From positions 1 through 64,000 of the forward strand of contig NZ_QGDS01000012.1 in the NCBI RefSeq assembly GCF_003149105.1: a stretch of 64,000 bases of DNA, read 5' to 3'. Below the pieces are notes generated by a model. The model had not been told where the DNA came from, did not search any database, and worked only from the letters and a program-made list of their open reading frames with translations. This document shows, piece by piece, positions 44,787-54,379 of this stretch. The DNA comes from Faecalicatena contorta (GTDB lineage: Bacteria > Bacillota > Clostridia > Lachnospirales > Lachnospiraceae). The translations under genes and the position numbers were made by a program. Within the stretch, counting starts at the first letter, position 1. Each line of letters begins with the position of its first letter.

Positions 44787-45848
44787 GTGAAAAGGTTAGA
44801 AGATAAACAGATTACATGGGGGATTTTAAGTACATACAGAAGCCAGATTATGGGAACAGCGATCATTTGGATCATGTTGATGCATGGGCTGGAATTATTC
44901 CCACGGGCTTTAAAGGGAGTACCAATGATAAGGTTTATCATTGATCGGGGTATGATTGGAGTGGAAATGTTCCTTTTAATGTCTGGGATTGGCCTGTTTT
45001 TTTCTCTTTTCAAAAATGAAAATCTTTTGCAGTTCTATACAAAAAGAATTAACCGGGTTGTGATTCCCTATTTGGTGATAGCTTTTCCGTTTTGGATATG
45101 GAAGGATATCTGCCTGGAAAAGAATGTTGGAAGGTTCTTTTTAGATATTAGTTTGTTGTCTTTTTGGAAAGAAGGAGTTTATACAGTTTGGTATATAGCA
45201 TTGATCCTTCCTATATACGCCGTATATCCTTTTATTTTTCGAGTGTTTATGAAAGAAACAACAGTTTTGAAAAAAGGAATTTTTATTGCATTGGGATTTG
45301 CTTTACCTTTTTTAGTATATGTAATTAATCCTTATTATTTTGGACTGACAGAAATTGCTTTTTGGAGGATTAGTAGCTTTATATTAGGAAATCTATTAGC
45401 AGAACGGGTGATGATAAATCATAAAATTAATAAAATACAGTTTTTTGTGATGGGAAGTATTACGGCAGGATTTATTGCCATTGCATTTATCTTAAACTAT
45501 ATGATGAGGTTTCCCGGAGTAGTACGTTTGATTTATTTACCACTGGGACTTGGTTGTAGTTTGAGTATTGGGGGTATACTAAAATTTTTAAATGTTGGAC
45601 AGTTAAACCGTTTTTTGGGTACAATGGGTAAATATTCACTAGAGTTATATTTGATACATATTTTTTTGCGCTCAGTGTATAAACACTATGTTCCCAAAAG
45701 TGTGAACAGTTCCTCATTCCAGGGAATATTGATTTGGTTCATGATTATGTGTTTAAGTGTATTGCTAAGCATACTGTTGCATAAGTCTCTGAGTAAATTA
45801 GGCGTGCTAAAAAGCAAATGTATATATATGAGTGCCATGACGAAATAA
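44787..45848 (+). CDS. Acyltransferase 3 (OafA-like) membrane protein
   Basis: A 353-residue polytopic membrane protein of the acyltransferase-3 family. About ten hydrophobic segments are visible. The family histidine is His33 in WIMLMHGLELF, and the conserved FLLMSGIGLFFSL and KRINRVVIPYL segments follow. Such enzymes O-acetylate exported or membrane-bound glycans. The start is GTG at 44787, preceded by GGAGGAGAG; a TTG at 44772 would swallow that site. It lies just after the pseudogene and starts the second polysaccharide block. Confidence 0.86.
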   Translation: MKRLEDKQITWGILSTYRSQIMGTAIIWIMLMHGLELFPRALKGVPMIRFIIDRGMIGVEMFLLMSGIGLFFSLFKNENLLQFYTKRINRVVIPYLVIAFPFWIWKDICLEKNVGRFFLDISLLSFWKEGVYTVWYIALILPIYAVYPFIFRVFMKETTVLKKGIFIALGFALPFLVYVINPYYFGLTEIAFWRISSFILGNLLAERVMINHKINKIQFFVMGSITAGFIAIAFILNYMMRFPGVVRLIYLPLGLGCSLSIGGILKFLNVGQLNRFLGTMGKYSLELYLIHIFLRSVYKHYVPKSVNSSSFQGILIWFMIMCLSVLLSILLHKSLSKLGVLKSKCIYMSAMTK

Positions 45849-45891
45849 TGTTAATTAAAAAGGAAGGGTACAGTGAAAGGATAAATCAGAT

Positions 45892-47046
45892 ATGTCAAAG
45901 AGATATTGCTTCTTTACTGCTAATTATCTGCCTAAACTGGGTGGCGTAGAAGTATATACACACTGTCTGGCAAAGGCGTTAGTAAAAAGAGGAAATGAAG
46001 TCACTATTATTACATTAAATGAAAAAAAAACAACTGAAAATAGGATGGAAAATGATGTTCGAATTATTGAAATTCCAGGAATACAAGCTTTTAATGGAAG
46101 ACTTCCTCTTATGAGATTTAATAAAGCTTTTAGAATGTTTGATAGAAGCATGAAAAAGCATGAATTTGATTTAGTAATTGTTCAAACAAGATATTATCCT
46201 TTGTCTGTCTATGGGGCCAGATATGCAAAGCGGAAAAGTATTCCTTGTATTTTACTGGATCATTCCACAAATCATATTAATATAGGCGGAAATTTTGTCA
46301 ACAAGATGTTTGAAATCTATGAACATGTTATAACAAAAGTTCTAAAAGCTTTCGATTGTAAATTCCTGGGAGTTTCACAAGCCTGTAACGAATGGTTAAA
46401 GCACTTTCGCATTGTTTCACAAGGTGTCTTATATAATTCTATTGAGTATGAAGTGGCACAGAGCTCAGAAAAACAAGATATATGTAAAAAATATGGTATT
46501 CCTGCTAACGTAGACATTATTTTATATGCTGGGCGTCTGCTAAAGGAAAAAGGAATTGAAAAGCTGGTAGAAGCCTTCAGGGAATTGAAAAAAGAATATC
46601 CGGAGCTATACCTGGTGGTTGCCGGGGATGGGGAATTATATGACAGGCTTTCAGGATGTGGGGATGATAATTGTATATGGTTAGGACGGGTAAAACATGA
46701 TGAGGTTCTTGAACTTATGAAGAAATCATTGATTTTTTGTCTTCCCTCTGATTATCCGGAAGGATTCCCAACTTCTGTACTAGAAGCGGCAGTTTGCAGA
46801 TGTTATACAATTACAACAACAGCAGGGGGGTCAAAAGAATTAATTACTAGTTTGGAGTATGGGACTGTTTTAGAACAAAATCAAAGCTCTGAAGTTTTAA
46901 AAAAAGCCATAGAATATGTGCTGGATAATCCGGAGCACCGAAAAAGAGCAGTAAATAATAATTATGATAGAGTGTTGAAACACTTCACCTGGAATGTTAG
47001 GGCAGATGAAGTGGAAGATATAACTGAGAAGGGAATCGTTTCATAA
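45892..47046 (+). CDS. GT4-family glycosyltransferase
   Basis: A 384-residue GT-B glycosyltransferase. The N-terminal domain opens with NYLPKLGGVEVYTHCLAKAL (near residues 9-28). The donor-binding C-terminal domain shows ILYAGRLLKEKGIEKLVEAF (~206-225) and the EGFPTSVLEAAVC motif (~288-300) with the conserved glutamates. These are retaining enzymes that use NDP-sugars. The ATG at 45892 follows a weak AAGG-type site. The gene is co-directional with the DPM-like GT2 64 nt downstream. Confidence 0.9.
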   Translation: MSKRYCFFTANYLPKLGGVEVYTHCLAKALVKRGNEVTIITLNEKKTTENRMENDVRIIEIPGIQAFNGRLPLMRFNKAFRMFDRSMKKHEFDLVIVQTRYYPLSVYGARYAKRKSIPCILLDHSTNHINIGGNFVNKMFEIYEHVITKVLKAFDCKFLGVSQACNEWLKHFRIVSQGVLYNSIEYEVAQSSEKQDICKKYGIPANVDIILYAGRLLKEKGIEKLVEAFRELKKEYPELYLVVAGDGELYDRLSGCGDDNCIWLGRVKHDEVLELMKKSLIFCLPSDYPEGFPTSVLEAAVCRCYTITTTAGGSKELITSLEYGTVLEQNQSSEVLKKAIEYVLDNPEHRKRAVNNNYDRVLKHFTWNVRADEVEDITEKGIVS

Positions 47047-47110
47047 ACAATCCAGGATGGAAAGCGATTGTTAATGTTCCTATGGAGATACAAAAGAAGG
47101 GAAAGATAAT

Positions 47111-47803
47111 ATGCAAAGCGAATTACTAATCGTGATACCTGCGTATAATGAAGAGGAAAATATTGAAAATGTGGTAACATACATTAGAGATAATTATGCT
47201 CAGTACGACTATATTATTGTCAATGACGGTTCTAGAGACAGAACTGCGGAAATATGCAGAAACAAAGGCTATGAATTATTAGATTTGCCTACAAATTTAG
47301 GCTTGGCGGGAGCTTTTCAGGCCGGTTTAAAATATGCATACATTAAGGGGTATTCCTATGCTATTCAATTTGATGCAGATGGACAGCACAGGCCCGAATT
47401 CATTCAGGCAATGTTGGACAGAATGAAAGGGGGGTATGATATTGTTATCGGCTCCCGATTTTTAAATTACAGAAAAAGCAAGTCACTGAGAATGATAGGC
47501 AGCAAAATATTAACAGTAGCCATAAAGATGACTACCGGGGTGAGGGTATCGGATCCCACTTCTGGCATGAGAATGTTTTCTAAACCAATGATTGAGGAAT
47601 TTGCACAGAATCTAAATTATGGACCAGAACCAGACACTGTATCCTATCTTTTGAAAAATGGTGCAAAAGTCTCAGAAGTACAGGTGACAATGGAAGAGAG
47701 ACAGTTTGGCGAGAGTTATCTGAATCTTACAGGCTCTGCCAGATATATGATAAAAATGCTGGTATCTATATTCTTTGTACAAAATTTCAGGAAGAGGAGA
47801 TAG
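47111..47803 (+). CDS. DPM-type GT2 (polyprenyl-phosphate glycosyltransferase)
   Basis: A 230-residue single-domain GT2 similar to dolichol/polyprenyl-phosphate sugar synthases: IVIPAYNEEENI, IVNDGSRDRT, LGLAGAFQAGL and the DXD motif FDADGQH near residue 90. RVSDPTSGMRMF is also typical. It lacks the C-terminal membrane pair seen in some members. It would charge undecaprenyl phosphate with one sugar for use outside the membrane. The DUF2304 gene follows after 7 nt and a GT-C-like protein after that, a common three-part arrangement. Confidence 0.87.
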   Translation: MQSELLIVIPAYNEEENIENVVTYIRDNYAQYDYIIVNDGSRDRTAEICRNKGYELLDLPTNLGLAGAFQAGLKYAYIKGYSYAIQFDADGQHRPEFIQAMLDRMKGGYDIVIGSRFLNYRKSKSLRMIGSKILTVAIKMTTGVRVSDPTSGMRMFSKPMIEEFAQNLNYGPEPDTVSYLLKNGAKVSEVQVTMEERQFGESYLNLTGSARYMIKMLVSIFFVQNFRKRR

Positions 47804-47810
47804 AAAAATC

Positions 47811-48173
47811 ATGTCAGTTTTAATCAGAATTCTACTAATCATCAGTGCTGTTTTGATGCTTGTATTTATGTTAAAAAGAATACGCCAGGCGAAGTTGAAA
47901 ATTGAATATATGATATTTTGGATTACTTTTGCGAGTATTTTGGTTATTATGGGAATCTTCCCGGGAGTTCTTTATCAGATTTCCAATTTTATTGGATTTC
48001 AGTCACCAATCAGTATGGTGTTCTTGGTAATTATTTTTGTATTAATAATTAAAATGTTTTTTATGACTTTGCAGATATCACTGTTGGAACACAAAATTGA
48101 GGCACTGGCACAGCAGATTGCCATAGATAGGAAAATAGATAAAGAGGAGAAAAAGGAACAAGTAGAAGAATGA
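47811..48173 (+). CDS. DUF2304 small membrane protein
   Basis: A 120-residue protein with three hydrophobic helices (about 3-23, 36-58 and 70-91) and a charged C-terminal helix (KIDKEEKKEQVEE). The LKIEYMIFWI segment fits DUF2304 proteins, which often accompany polyprenyl-phosphate GT2s and may anchor or assist them. The ATG at 47811 follows GAAGAGGAGA. Its stop overlaps the next start in an ATGA arrangement, so translation is coupled. Confidence 0.8.
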   Translation: MSVLIRILLIISAVLMLVFMLKRIRQAKLKIEYMIFWITFASILVIMGIFPGVLYQISNFIGFQSPISMVFLVIIFVLIIKMFFMTLQISLLEHKIEALAQQIAIDRKIDKEEKKEQVEE

Positions 48174-50092
48174 GAGAATATATAGTTTGTTTTGTATTTT
48201 GGATAGTTTTTACAGTACTATTGCACGGTATTGGAAAATTTTTATGTAGGAAAACGAAAAGCACTTCCTTTTATTTTGTTACAGGATACCTTGCTTATAG
48301 CTTTACGGTTGCAGTAGCTGGTATTACCATACAAATATTCAACATGCCGTGGAATATCTTTGCGATATTTATGGTAATACTATGGATTGTTATATTAGCA
48401 GCCTTAATAGTAGAAAGAAATAAAAGTCAAAAGATGCAATGGAGAACTATCTTATGGAATTATATAAAGGATAATTGGGTTCTTTTATCAGTTTGTATAT
48501 TTTTATCTGGAATGCTATTTTTTTATTATAATGCTTTTTGGTATGGCAATCATTTGGATGATGGGTATTATATTACAAAAGTGGCAACCATGCCTTACAA
48601 TGCAACAGGTTTCAGGACAAACTATTCTGTAGGTGATTTACATGCAAGCCTAGATTCTTATATATTCAATACATGGGAATTAGAGGCTTCCTTTTACGTA
48701 AGAATACTTAATGTGAAGGCAACATTATTTCTGAGATTGTTTCAATCGGCATTTCAATACTTTTTATTTTTGAACTGCCTGAAATTATTTGCGGAGCAGA
48801 TTTTTACAAAGTTATCAGCAGGAATTAAGATTAGAGGAGCACAGTTTGTTACGGTTGTAGCCCTATTGTTTGGAGGATTTTATTTGTATCTCCAAGATAC
48901 AAATTTATTTTTTGTGCGGGATATGTTTCAATTTAATAGTGCAATGTTTTATGGGTCTAGTATAACCAAAACGTTATCTATTCTTTTATTGTTGGTCTTT
49001 GTTGTAGAAATAGGCAGGATAGATATTAAAACGATGATGTTCTTCAGTGTTGTTGGTTGTGTATTGATATCTAAGTCAAGTATTGCATTGCCGCTAATTG
49101 TCATAACAACTTTTGCATATTTAGAAATTGGATTATTATTCCATTATAAAGAAAAGGGAAGGATTGTAGCACTTCTGTTAGGGGTTATATACGTGTTTAC
49201 TGGTATATTTATGCAGGGAAATGGGGACTTCCAGGAAGAAGTATATAAATATGTCCTTCTGGCGGTAAAATCTCCAATAATGATTTTATGTACAGTTGTG
49301 TTTATTTTTAGTTTTTTTTGGAAAGAACAGACTATAATAAAGCTGAATTGTGTTATGCTTATCTGCATGGGAACAATGGTAATCCCTCAAGCTAATGACG
49401 TATTTGAGACTTTATCTGTATACAGATTTGTAACTGGGAGAGCATGGGCCACATGGGCATATACATATGTAATAATAAATGTTATTTATCTATATTGGTT
49501 GCTTTATAAGTGCTTAAAAAATAAGAAAATAGTTAAAGCTCTGTACTTAACATCAGGCATAATTTTAATAGTATCAGATGCTGTAGCGTTCGATTCATAT
49601 GGAGGAGAATTATTTGCAACAGAGGAACCAGTGGATGCAAATATCAAGTATAATCTGAAGACTATTTTAGAAAATCCATACTTTATACCAGGCTCTACAA
49701 TTCAATTAGGAGAGGAATTGGAAAAGCTATCGGAAAATAGGGGGGGGGAATTGAGTGTAGTTCTGTCAGAGGGAGTTTCGATGAATGGAACTGTCCACAA
49801 TTTAGCAGTTCAAATACGAACATTTGCACCGAACATTGTAGTTTTGTCAGCGATAAACAGGTATCGGGTTGATAAAGGCTCTGATTTAGAGGGATACTCA
49901 CAAGAATATTACGACAAGTTTGTTACAGACCCGTCAGATGAAACAGGCAGTTTTCTTGAAAAGGAATTGAAGAAGTATGGTGTTAATTGTGTGGTGGTAA
50001 ATAAAGCAGAGTGTGGGCCATATCTAAGAGAAATGGGATACCGTTTATATAAGAAAATAAATAAAGGAGAATACTATATTTGGAGTAATTAG
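48170..50092 (+). CDS. Large polytopic membrane protein, GT-C-like
   Basis: A 640-residue protein with about 11-13 hydrophobic segments and a C-terminal extracytoplasmic domain (~505-640). After the fourth hydrophobic segment an outward loop carries NHLDDGYY (~125-132), placed as the acidic motif of GT-C glycosyltransferases that use polyprenyl-phosphate sugars. Exact family membership is not certain; a DUF6077-type or polymerase role is also possible. It overlaps the DUF2304 gene by 4 nt, and the DPM-like GT2 two genes upstream could make its lipid donor. Confidence 0.68.
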   Translation: MREYIVCFVFWIVFTVLLHGIGKFLCRKTKSTSFYFVTGYLAYSFTVAVAGITIQIFNMPWNIFAIFMVILWIVILAALIVERNKSQKMQWRTILWNYIKDNWVLLSVCIFLSGMLFFYYNAFWYGNHLDDGYYITKVATMPYNATGFRTNYSVGDLHASLDSYIFNTWELEASFYVRILNVKATLFLRLFQSAFQYFLFLNCLKLFAEQIFTKLSAGIKIRGAQFVTVVALLFGGFYLYLQDTNLFFVRDMFQFNSAMFYGSSITKTLSILLLLVFVVEIGRIDIKTMMFFSVVGCVLISKSSIALPLIVITTFAYLEIGLLFHYKEKGRIVALLLGVIYVFTGIFMQGNGDFQEEVYKYVLLAVKSPIMILCTVVFIFSFFWKEQTIIKLNCVMLICMGTMVIPQANDVFETLSVYRFVTGRAWATWAYTYVIINVIYLYWLLYKCLKNKKIVKALYLTSGIILIVSDAVAFDSYGGELFATEEPVDANIKYNLKTILENPYFIPGSTIQLGEELEKLSENRGGELSVVLSEGVSMNGTVHNLAVQIRTFAPNIVVLSAINRYRVDKGSDLEGYSQEYYDKFVTDPSDETGSFLEKELKKYGVNCVVVNKAECGPYLREMGYRLYKKINKGEYYIWSN

Positions 50093-50143
50093 ATGTGAAG
50101 GTAAATTTATTGAATTACTAATGTTTAATAAGGTGCAGGATGC

Positions 50144-50172
50144 TTGCCATTTTAGAAACACAATGCTATACT
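50144..50172 (+). promoter_or_regulatory. Promoter of rfbBAC
   Basis: TTGCCA (50144-50149, 5 of 6) and TATACT (50167-50172, 5 of 6) are 17 nt apart, 30 nt before the rfbB start codon. Confidence 0.68.
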
Positions 50173-50201
50173 AGGTAAAGATTATTTATTGGAGGTTACG
50201 T

Positions 50202-51278
50202 ATGAAAACATATTTGGTAACTGGCGGAGCTGGATTTATAGGTTCAAACTATATTCATTATATGTTTGAAAAATATAACAACGAAATTCGTATCATTAAT
50301 GTGGATAAGCTGACTTACGCGGGAAATTTAGAGAATTTAAAAGATATTCAGGATAGGGATAATTATGTATTTGTAAAAGCGGACATCTGTGATGCAGATA
50401 CAATAAATAAAATTTTTGAAGAGAATGAGATTGACAGGGTAGTACATTTTGCCGCAGAGAGCCATGTTGACAGAAGCATTAAGAATCCAGATGTATTTGT
50501 AAAGACGAATGTACTGGGGACCCTGGTGATGCTTAATGCAGCAAAGGCAGCGTGGGAACTAGAGGACGGCACCTTCAAAGCAGATAAGAAGTTTTTACAT
50601 GTCTCCACAGATGAGGTTTATGGTTCTCTGGAAAATGAAGGCGAGTATTTTTACGAGACGACACCCTATGATCCCCATAGTCCATACTCTGCAAGCAAAG
50701 CTTCTTCAGATATGCTGGTGAAGTCTTATATGGATACTTATAAATTTCCTGCAAATATCACAAATTGCAGTAACAATTATGGACCATATCAGTTTCCGGA
50801 AAAGTTAATTCCTTTAATTATTAACAATGCATTGCAGGGGAAAAAGCTTCCGGTTTATGGAGATGGAAAAAATGTTCGTGACTGGTTATATGTAGAAGAC
50901 CATGCCAAAGGAATTGATATGGTACAGGAAAAGGGACGTCTTTTTGAGACATATAATATTGGTGGACATAATGAAAAGCAGAATATTGAAATTATTTATA
51001 TTATTTTGGACACATTACAGGAGATGCTGCCGGAGGGTGACCCTAGAAAACAGCTTGTATCTGAAAATCTAATTACCTATGTAGAAGATAGAAAAGGACA
51101 TGACAGGCGTTATGCAATTGCGCCGGATAAAATCAAAGAAGAGATTGGCTGGTATCCGGAGACAATGTTCCAAGAAGGTATAAAGCTTACGATTAAATGG
51201 TTTTTTGAACATGAAGAATGGATGAAAAATGTAACCAGTGGTGATTATCAGAAATATTACGAAGAAATGTATAAATAG
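50202..51278 (+). CDS. rfbB: dTDP-glucose 4,6-dehydratase
   Basis: A 358-residue extended SDR that converts dTDP-glucose to dTDP-4-keto-6-deoxyglucose, step two of dTDP-rhamnose synthesis. The NAD loop is GGAGFIGSNY, followed by the HFAAESHVDRSI motif. STDEVYGSLE and the catalytic Tyr162/Lys166 pair (YSASK) are all present. NNYGPYQFPEKLIPL is characteristic of RfbB. TGGAGG precedes the ATG. It heads the rfbBAC set, with rfbA 66 nt downstream. Confidence 0.97.
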   Translation: MKTYLVTGGAGFIGSNYIHYMFEKYNNEIRIINVDKLTYAGNLENLKDIQDRDNYVFVKADICDADTINKIFEENEIDRVVHFAAESHVDRSIKNPDVFVKTNVLGTLVMLNAAKAAWELEDGTFKADKKFLHVSTDEVYGSLENEGEYFYETTPYDPHSPYSASKASSDMLVKSYMDTYKFPANITNCSNNYGPYQFPEKLIPLIINNALQGKKLPVYGDGKNVRDWLYVEDHAKGIDMVQEKGRLFETYNIGGHNEKQNIEIIYIILDTLQEMLPEGDPRKQLVSENLITYVEDRKGHDRRYAIAPDKIKEEIGWYPETMFQEGIKLTIKWFFEHEEWMKNVTSGDYQKYYEEMYK

Positions 51279-51344
51279 CATAAATTAAAGGGCAGTATCG
51301 AGAGGTACTGCTAATTTGCGTTATGCAAAAATGGAGGAAGAAGA

Positions 51345-52229
51345 ATGAAAGGTATTATTTTAGCAGGTGGTTCAGGAACAAGGCTCTATCCATTGACACA
51401 GGTGACAAGTAAGCAGTTGCTGCCTATTTATGACAAACCGATGATTTACTATCCACTAAGTATTTTAATGGAGGCAGGAATCAGGGATATTTTGATTATT
51501 TCTACACCGGATGATACCCAGCGTTTTGAGGAACTTTTAAAAGATGGCAGCCAATTTGGTATTAGCCTGCAATATAAAATTCAGCCGTCACCGGATGGCC
51601 TTGCACAGGCATTTTTATTGGGTGAAGAATTTATTGACGGTGATAGCTGTGCCATGATATTAGGGGATAACATTTTTCATGGACATGGATTACGAAAGAG
51701 GCTTAAGTCGGCAGCAGGAAAAGAAGAAGGGGCCACTGTATTTGGATATTATGTAGATGATCCTGAACGATTTGGTGTTGTGGAATTTGACAATGAAGGA
51801 AAGGCAGTGTCTTTAGCGGAAAAGCCTCAAAATCCAAAATCTAATTATGCGGTAACCGGCCTATATTTTTATGATAATCACGTTGTTGAATTCGCAAAGC
51901 AAATTAAGCCGAGTGTCAGGGGAGAATTGGAAATAACGGATTTGAACAGAATTTATCTTGAAAAGGGAAAGTTGGATGTAACATTACTTGGACAGGGATT
52001 TACATGGCTTGATACTGGTACACATGAGTCTTTAGTAGATGCTACTAATTTTGTAAAGACAGTAGAGACGCATCAGAACCGGAAAATTGCGTGCCTGGAG
52101 GAAATTGCTTTCAACAATGGATGGATTGATAAAGAAAAATTACAGCAAGCATGTGAATTATATCAGAAAAACCAGTATGGAAGCTATTTGAAAGATGTAT
52201 TAGATGGTAAATATATTGATCAGCAATAA
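51345..52229 (+). CDS. rfbA: Glucose-1-phosphate thymidylyltransferase
   Basis: A 294-residue nucleotidyltransferase joining dTTP and glucose-1-phosphate, the first step to dTDP-rhamnose. The signature [20 protein letters not shown] is at the N-terminus. [10 protein letters not shown] (~106-115) carries the metal-binding aspartate, and [16 protein letters not shown] and [12 protein letters not shown] are typical of RfbA. AATGGAGGAAG precedes the ATG. rfbC starts 18 nt downstream. Confidence 0.97.
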   Translation: MKGIILAGGSGTRLYPLTQVTSKQLLPIYDKPMIYYPLSILMEAGIRDILIISTPDDTQRFEELLKDGSQFGISLQYKIQPSPDGLAQAFLLGEEFIDGDSCAMILGDNIFHGHGLRKRLKSAAGKEEGATVFGYYVDDPERFGVVEFDNEGKAVSLAEKPQNPKSNYAVTGLYFYDNHVVEFAKQIKPSVRGELEITDLNRIYLEKGKLDVTLLGQGFTWLDTGTHESLVDATNFVKTVETHQNRKIACLEEIAFNNGWIDKEKLQQACELYQKNQYGSYLKDVLDGKYIDQQ

Positions 52230-52247
52230 TAGAAAAGGGAGTATGAT

Positions 52248-52808
52248 ATGGGCAAAATAACAGTAGAAACCTGTAAGATAGAGGGATTAAAGGTTATCAC
52301 TCCGTCCGTGTTTGGAGATGAGAGAGGGTACTTTATGGAAACTTATAACTATAGTGATTACAAAAAGGCCGGCATTGATATGGGGTTTGTGCAGGACAAT
52401 CAGTCAAGCTCTAAGAAGGGCGTACTGAGAGGGCTGCATTTTCAAATCAACTATCCTCAGGATAAGCTGGTCCGGGTTATAAGCGGAGAAGTGTTTGATG
52501 TAGTCGTCGATTTGAGGCAAGGCTCTAAGACCTATGGACAATGGTATGGTGTGAGGCTGTCTGCAGAGAATAAAAAGCAGTTTTTTATACCTAAAAATTT
52601 TGCGCATGGATTTATCGTCTTGTCTGATAGTGCGGAATTTGCATATAAATGTACTGATTTTTATCATCCCAATGATGAAGGTGGAATTGCATGGAATGAC
52701 TCCGACATTGGGATAGAGTGGCCAATACCAGAAGGAATGACGGTAAAAGATCTCATTATTTCTGAAAAGGATCAAAAATGGGGCGGTATAAGAGAGTATA
52801 AAAAGTAG
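52248..52808 (+). CDS. rfbC: dTDP-4-dehydrorhamnose 3,5-epimerase
   Basis: A 186-residue cupin-fold epimerase, step three of dTDP-rhamnose synthesis. The RGLHFQINYPQ motif (~63-73) contains the catalytic histidine, and FAHGFIVLSD is the second family signature. The length is standard. It is 18 nt after rfbA and 13 nt before the ABC exporter permease, which links dTDP-rhamnose supply with glycan export. rfbD is found apart, at 58.5 kb. Confidence 0.96.
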   Translation: MGKITVETCKIEGLKVITPSVFGDERGYFMETYNYSDYKKAGIDMGFVQDNQSSSKKGVLRGLHFQINYPQDKLVRVISGEVFDVVVDLRQGSKTYGQWYGVRLSAENKKQFFIPKNFAHGFIVLSDSAEFAYKCTDFYHPNDEGGIAWNDSDIGIEWPIPEGMTVKDLIISEKDQKWGGIREYKK

Positions 52809-52821
52809 AGAGGATGAATGG

Positions 52822-53598
52822 ATGAGGCAGTATTTATCTAATTATGAGCGTTTTCAGCCGTTGCTATATGAACTGGTAGCAAGGGATGTAAAGATAAAAT
52901 ATAGAAAGTCGGCAATGGGCGTTTTGTGGACACTCTTAAATCCTCTGATGATGATGGTGATTTTGTCGGTTGTCTTCTCTAACCTGTTCCGGTTTGACAT
53001 AGAAAATTATTCCTTGTATTTATTGGCAGGCCAAATAATTTTTAATTTCTATAATGAATCAACTTCCGGCGCAATGACTGCAATACTAGGGAATGCATCC
53101 TTAATTAAGAAAGTGTATATTCCTAAATATTTATTTGTTGTTTCGAGAATTACTTCCAGCGGAATTAACATACTGTCATCTTTTTGTGCGTTAATTCTGG
53201 TTATGGTTTTTACAAAAAGTGAATTACACTGGACAATGTTCCTGGCGGTAATTCCCTTAGCATATTTATTTGTTTTTTCTTTAGGGATTGGATTGATATT
53301 AGCGGCATTGACAGTAAGATTCCGGGATGTTATGCATTTATATTCTGTGTTTGTCACAGCATTGATGTATTTGACTCCTGTTATTTATTCTATATCAATG
53401 CTTCCAAAATGGGTTCAATTTATTGTAAAATTAAATCCCCTGACGGGAATTCTTACCATTTTCCGTAACGTAGTAATATATAATACAATACCTAGCATAC
53501 AGTCATTTTTGGTTTCCGGAGTAACCGTGATTGTTACACTTGGAGCCGGAATGTGGATTTTCTATAAACAGCAGGATAGTTTTATACTAAACTTGTAA
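52822..53598 (+). CDS. ABC-2 polysaccharide exporter permease (Wzm/TagG-like)
   Basis: A 258-residue ABC-2 family membrane subunit with six hydrophobic segments. The N-terminus (ARDVKIKYRKSAMGVLWTLL) is typical of Wzm/TagG/RgpC exporters, and a central RFRDVMHLY segment is also conserved. With the next gene it would export a completed lipid-linked glycan. It lies between rfbC and the ATPase with 13- and 16-nt spacers, all in one operon. Confidence 0.93.
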   Translation: MRQYLSNYERFQPLLYELVARDVKIKYRKSAMGVLWTLLNPLMMMVILSVVFSNLFRFDIENYSLYLLAGQIIFNFYNESTSGAMTAILGNASLIKKVYIPKYLFVVSRITSSGINILSSFCALILVMVFTKSELHWTMFLAVIPLAYLFVFSLGIGLILAALTVRFRDVMHLYSVFVTALMYLTPVIYSISMLPKWVQFIVKLNPLTGILTIFRNVVIYNTIPSIQSFLVSGVTVIVTLGAGMWIFYKQQDSFILNL

Positions 53599-53614
53599 TA
53601 GCAGGAGAAGATAG

Positions 53615-54358
53615 ATGAATGAAACAATTATTGAAGTAAATCATGTTTCAATGAAGTTTAATTTATCCACAGAAAAAGTAGATAACTTTAAAGAATATTT
53701 TATAAAAAGAATAAAAAATAATTTGAAGCATGATGAATTTTGGGCCTTGCAGGATATTGATTTTAAAATGAAACGCGGAGAATCTGTTGCACTGGTTGGG
53801 TTGAATGGATGTGGAAAAAGTACATTATTAAAGACCATTGCAGGTGTGTTAAAACCGACTAAGGGAAGTGTGTCTGTAAAAGGAACCATAGCACCTCTAA
53901 TTGAACTTGGGGCTGGATTTGACATGGATCTTACGGCAAGAGAAAATGTTTTCTTAAATGGCGCAATTCTTGGTCATAGTAGAAGTGTAATGATGGGGTT
54001 CTATGACGGGATTGTTGAATTTTCAGAATTGGGTGATTTCATGGATGTACCTATAAAAAATTTTTCTTCGGGAATGCTTGCAAGATTGGCATTTGCAATT
54101 GCCACAATTGGAACTCCTGATATCCTTATTGTTGATGAGGTATTATCTGTTGGAGATTTCCGGTTTCAGGAAAAATGTGAAAAAAGAATACAAAGTATGA
54201 TGAAAGAAGATACTTCATTATTATTTGTATCACATAGCATAGAACAGGTGCAAAGCATCTGCCAGAGAGCTATTTGGATTGAGAAAGGCCATATTATAGA
54301 AGATGGTACAAGTATAGAAGTCGGAGAACGCTATAAGAAGGCTTATCATCCTGATTAG
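53615..54358 (+). CDS. ABC polysaccharide exporter ATPase (Wzt/TagH-like)
   Basis: A 247-residue ABC ATPase. Walker A is GLNGCGKSTLLKT near residues 63-75. The signature is FSSGMLARLAFAIA and Walker B is PDILIVDEVLSVGD, the Wzt-type form. It stops after the nucleotide-binding domain, with no carbohydrate-binding C-terminal module of the O-antigen Wzt type, so substrate specificity would rest on lipid or repeat features as in teichoic or rhamnan exporters. It pairs with the permease 16 nt upstream. Confidence 0.93.
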   Translation: MNETIIEVNHVSMKFNLSTEKVDNFKEYFIKRIKNNLKHDEFWALQDIDFKMKRGESVALVGLNGCGKSTLLKTIAGVLKPTKGSVSVKGTIAPLIELGAGFDMDLTARENVFLNGAILGHSRSVMMGFYDGIVEFSELGDFMDVPIKNFSSGMLARLAFAIATIGTPDILIVDEVLSVGDFRFQEKCEKRIQSMMKEDTSLLFVSHSIEQVQSICQRAIWIEKGHIIEDGTSIEVGERYKKAYHPD

Positions 54359-54379
54359 AAGAAAGTTGGATAGGGAAAA

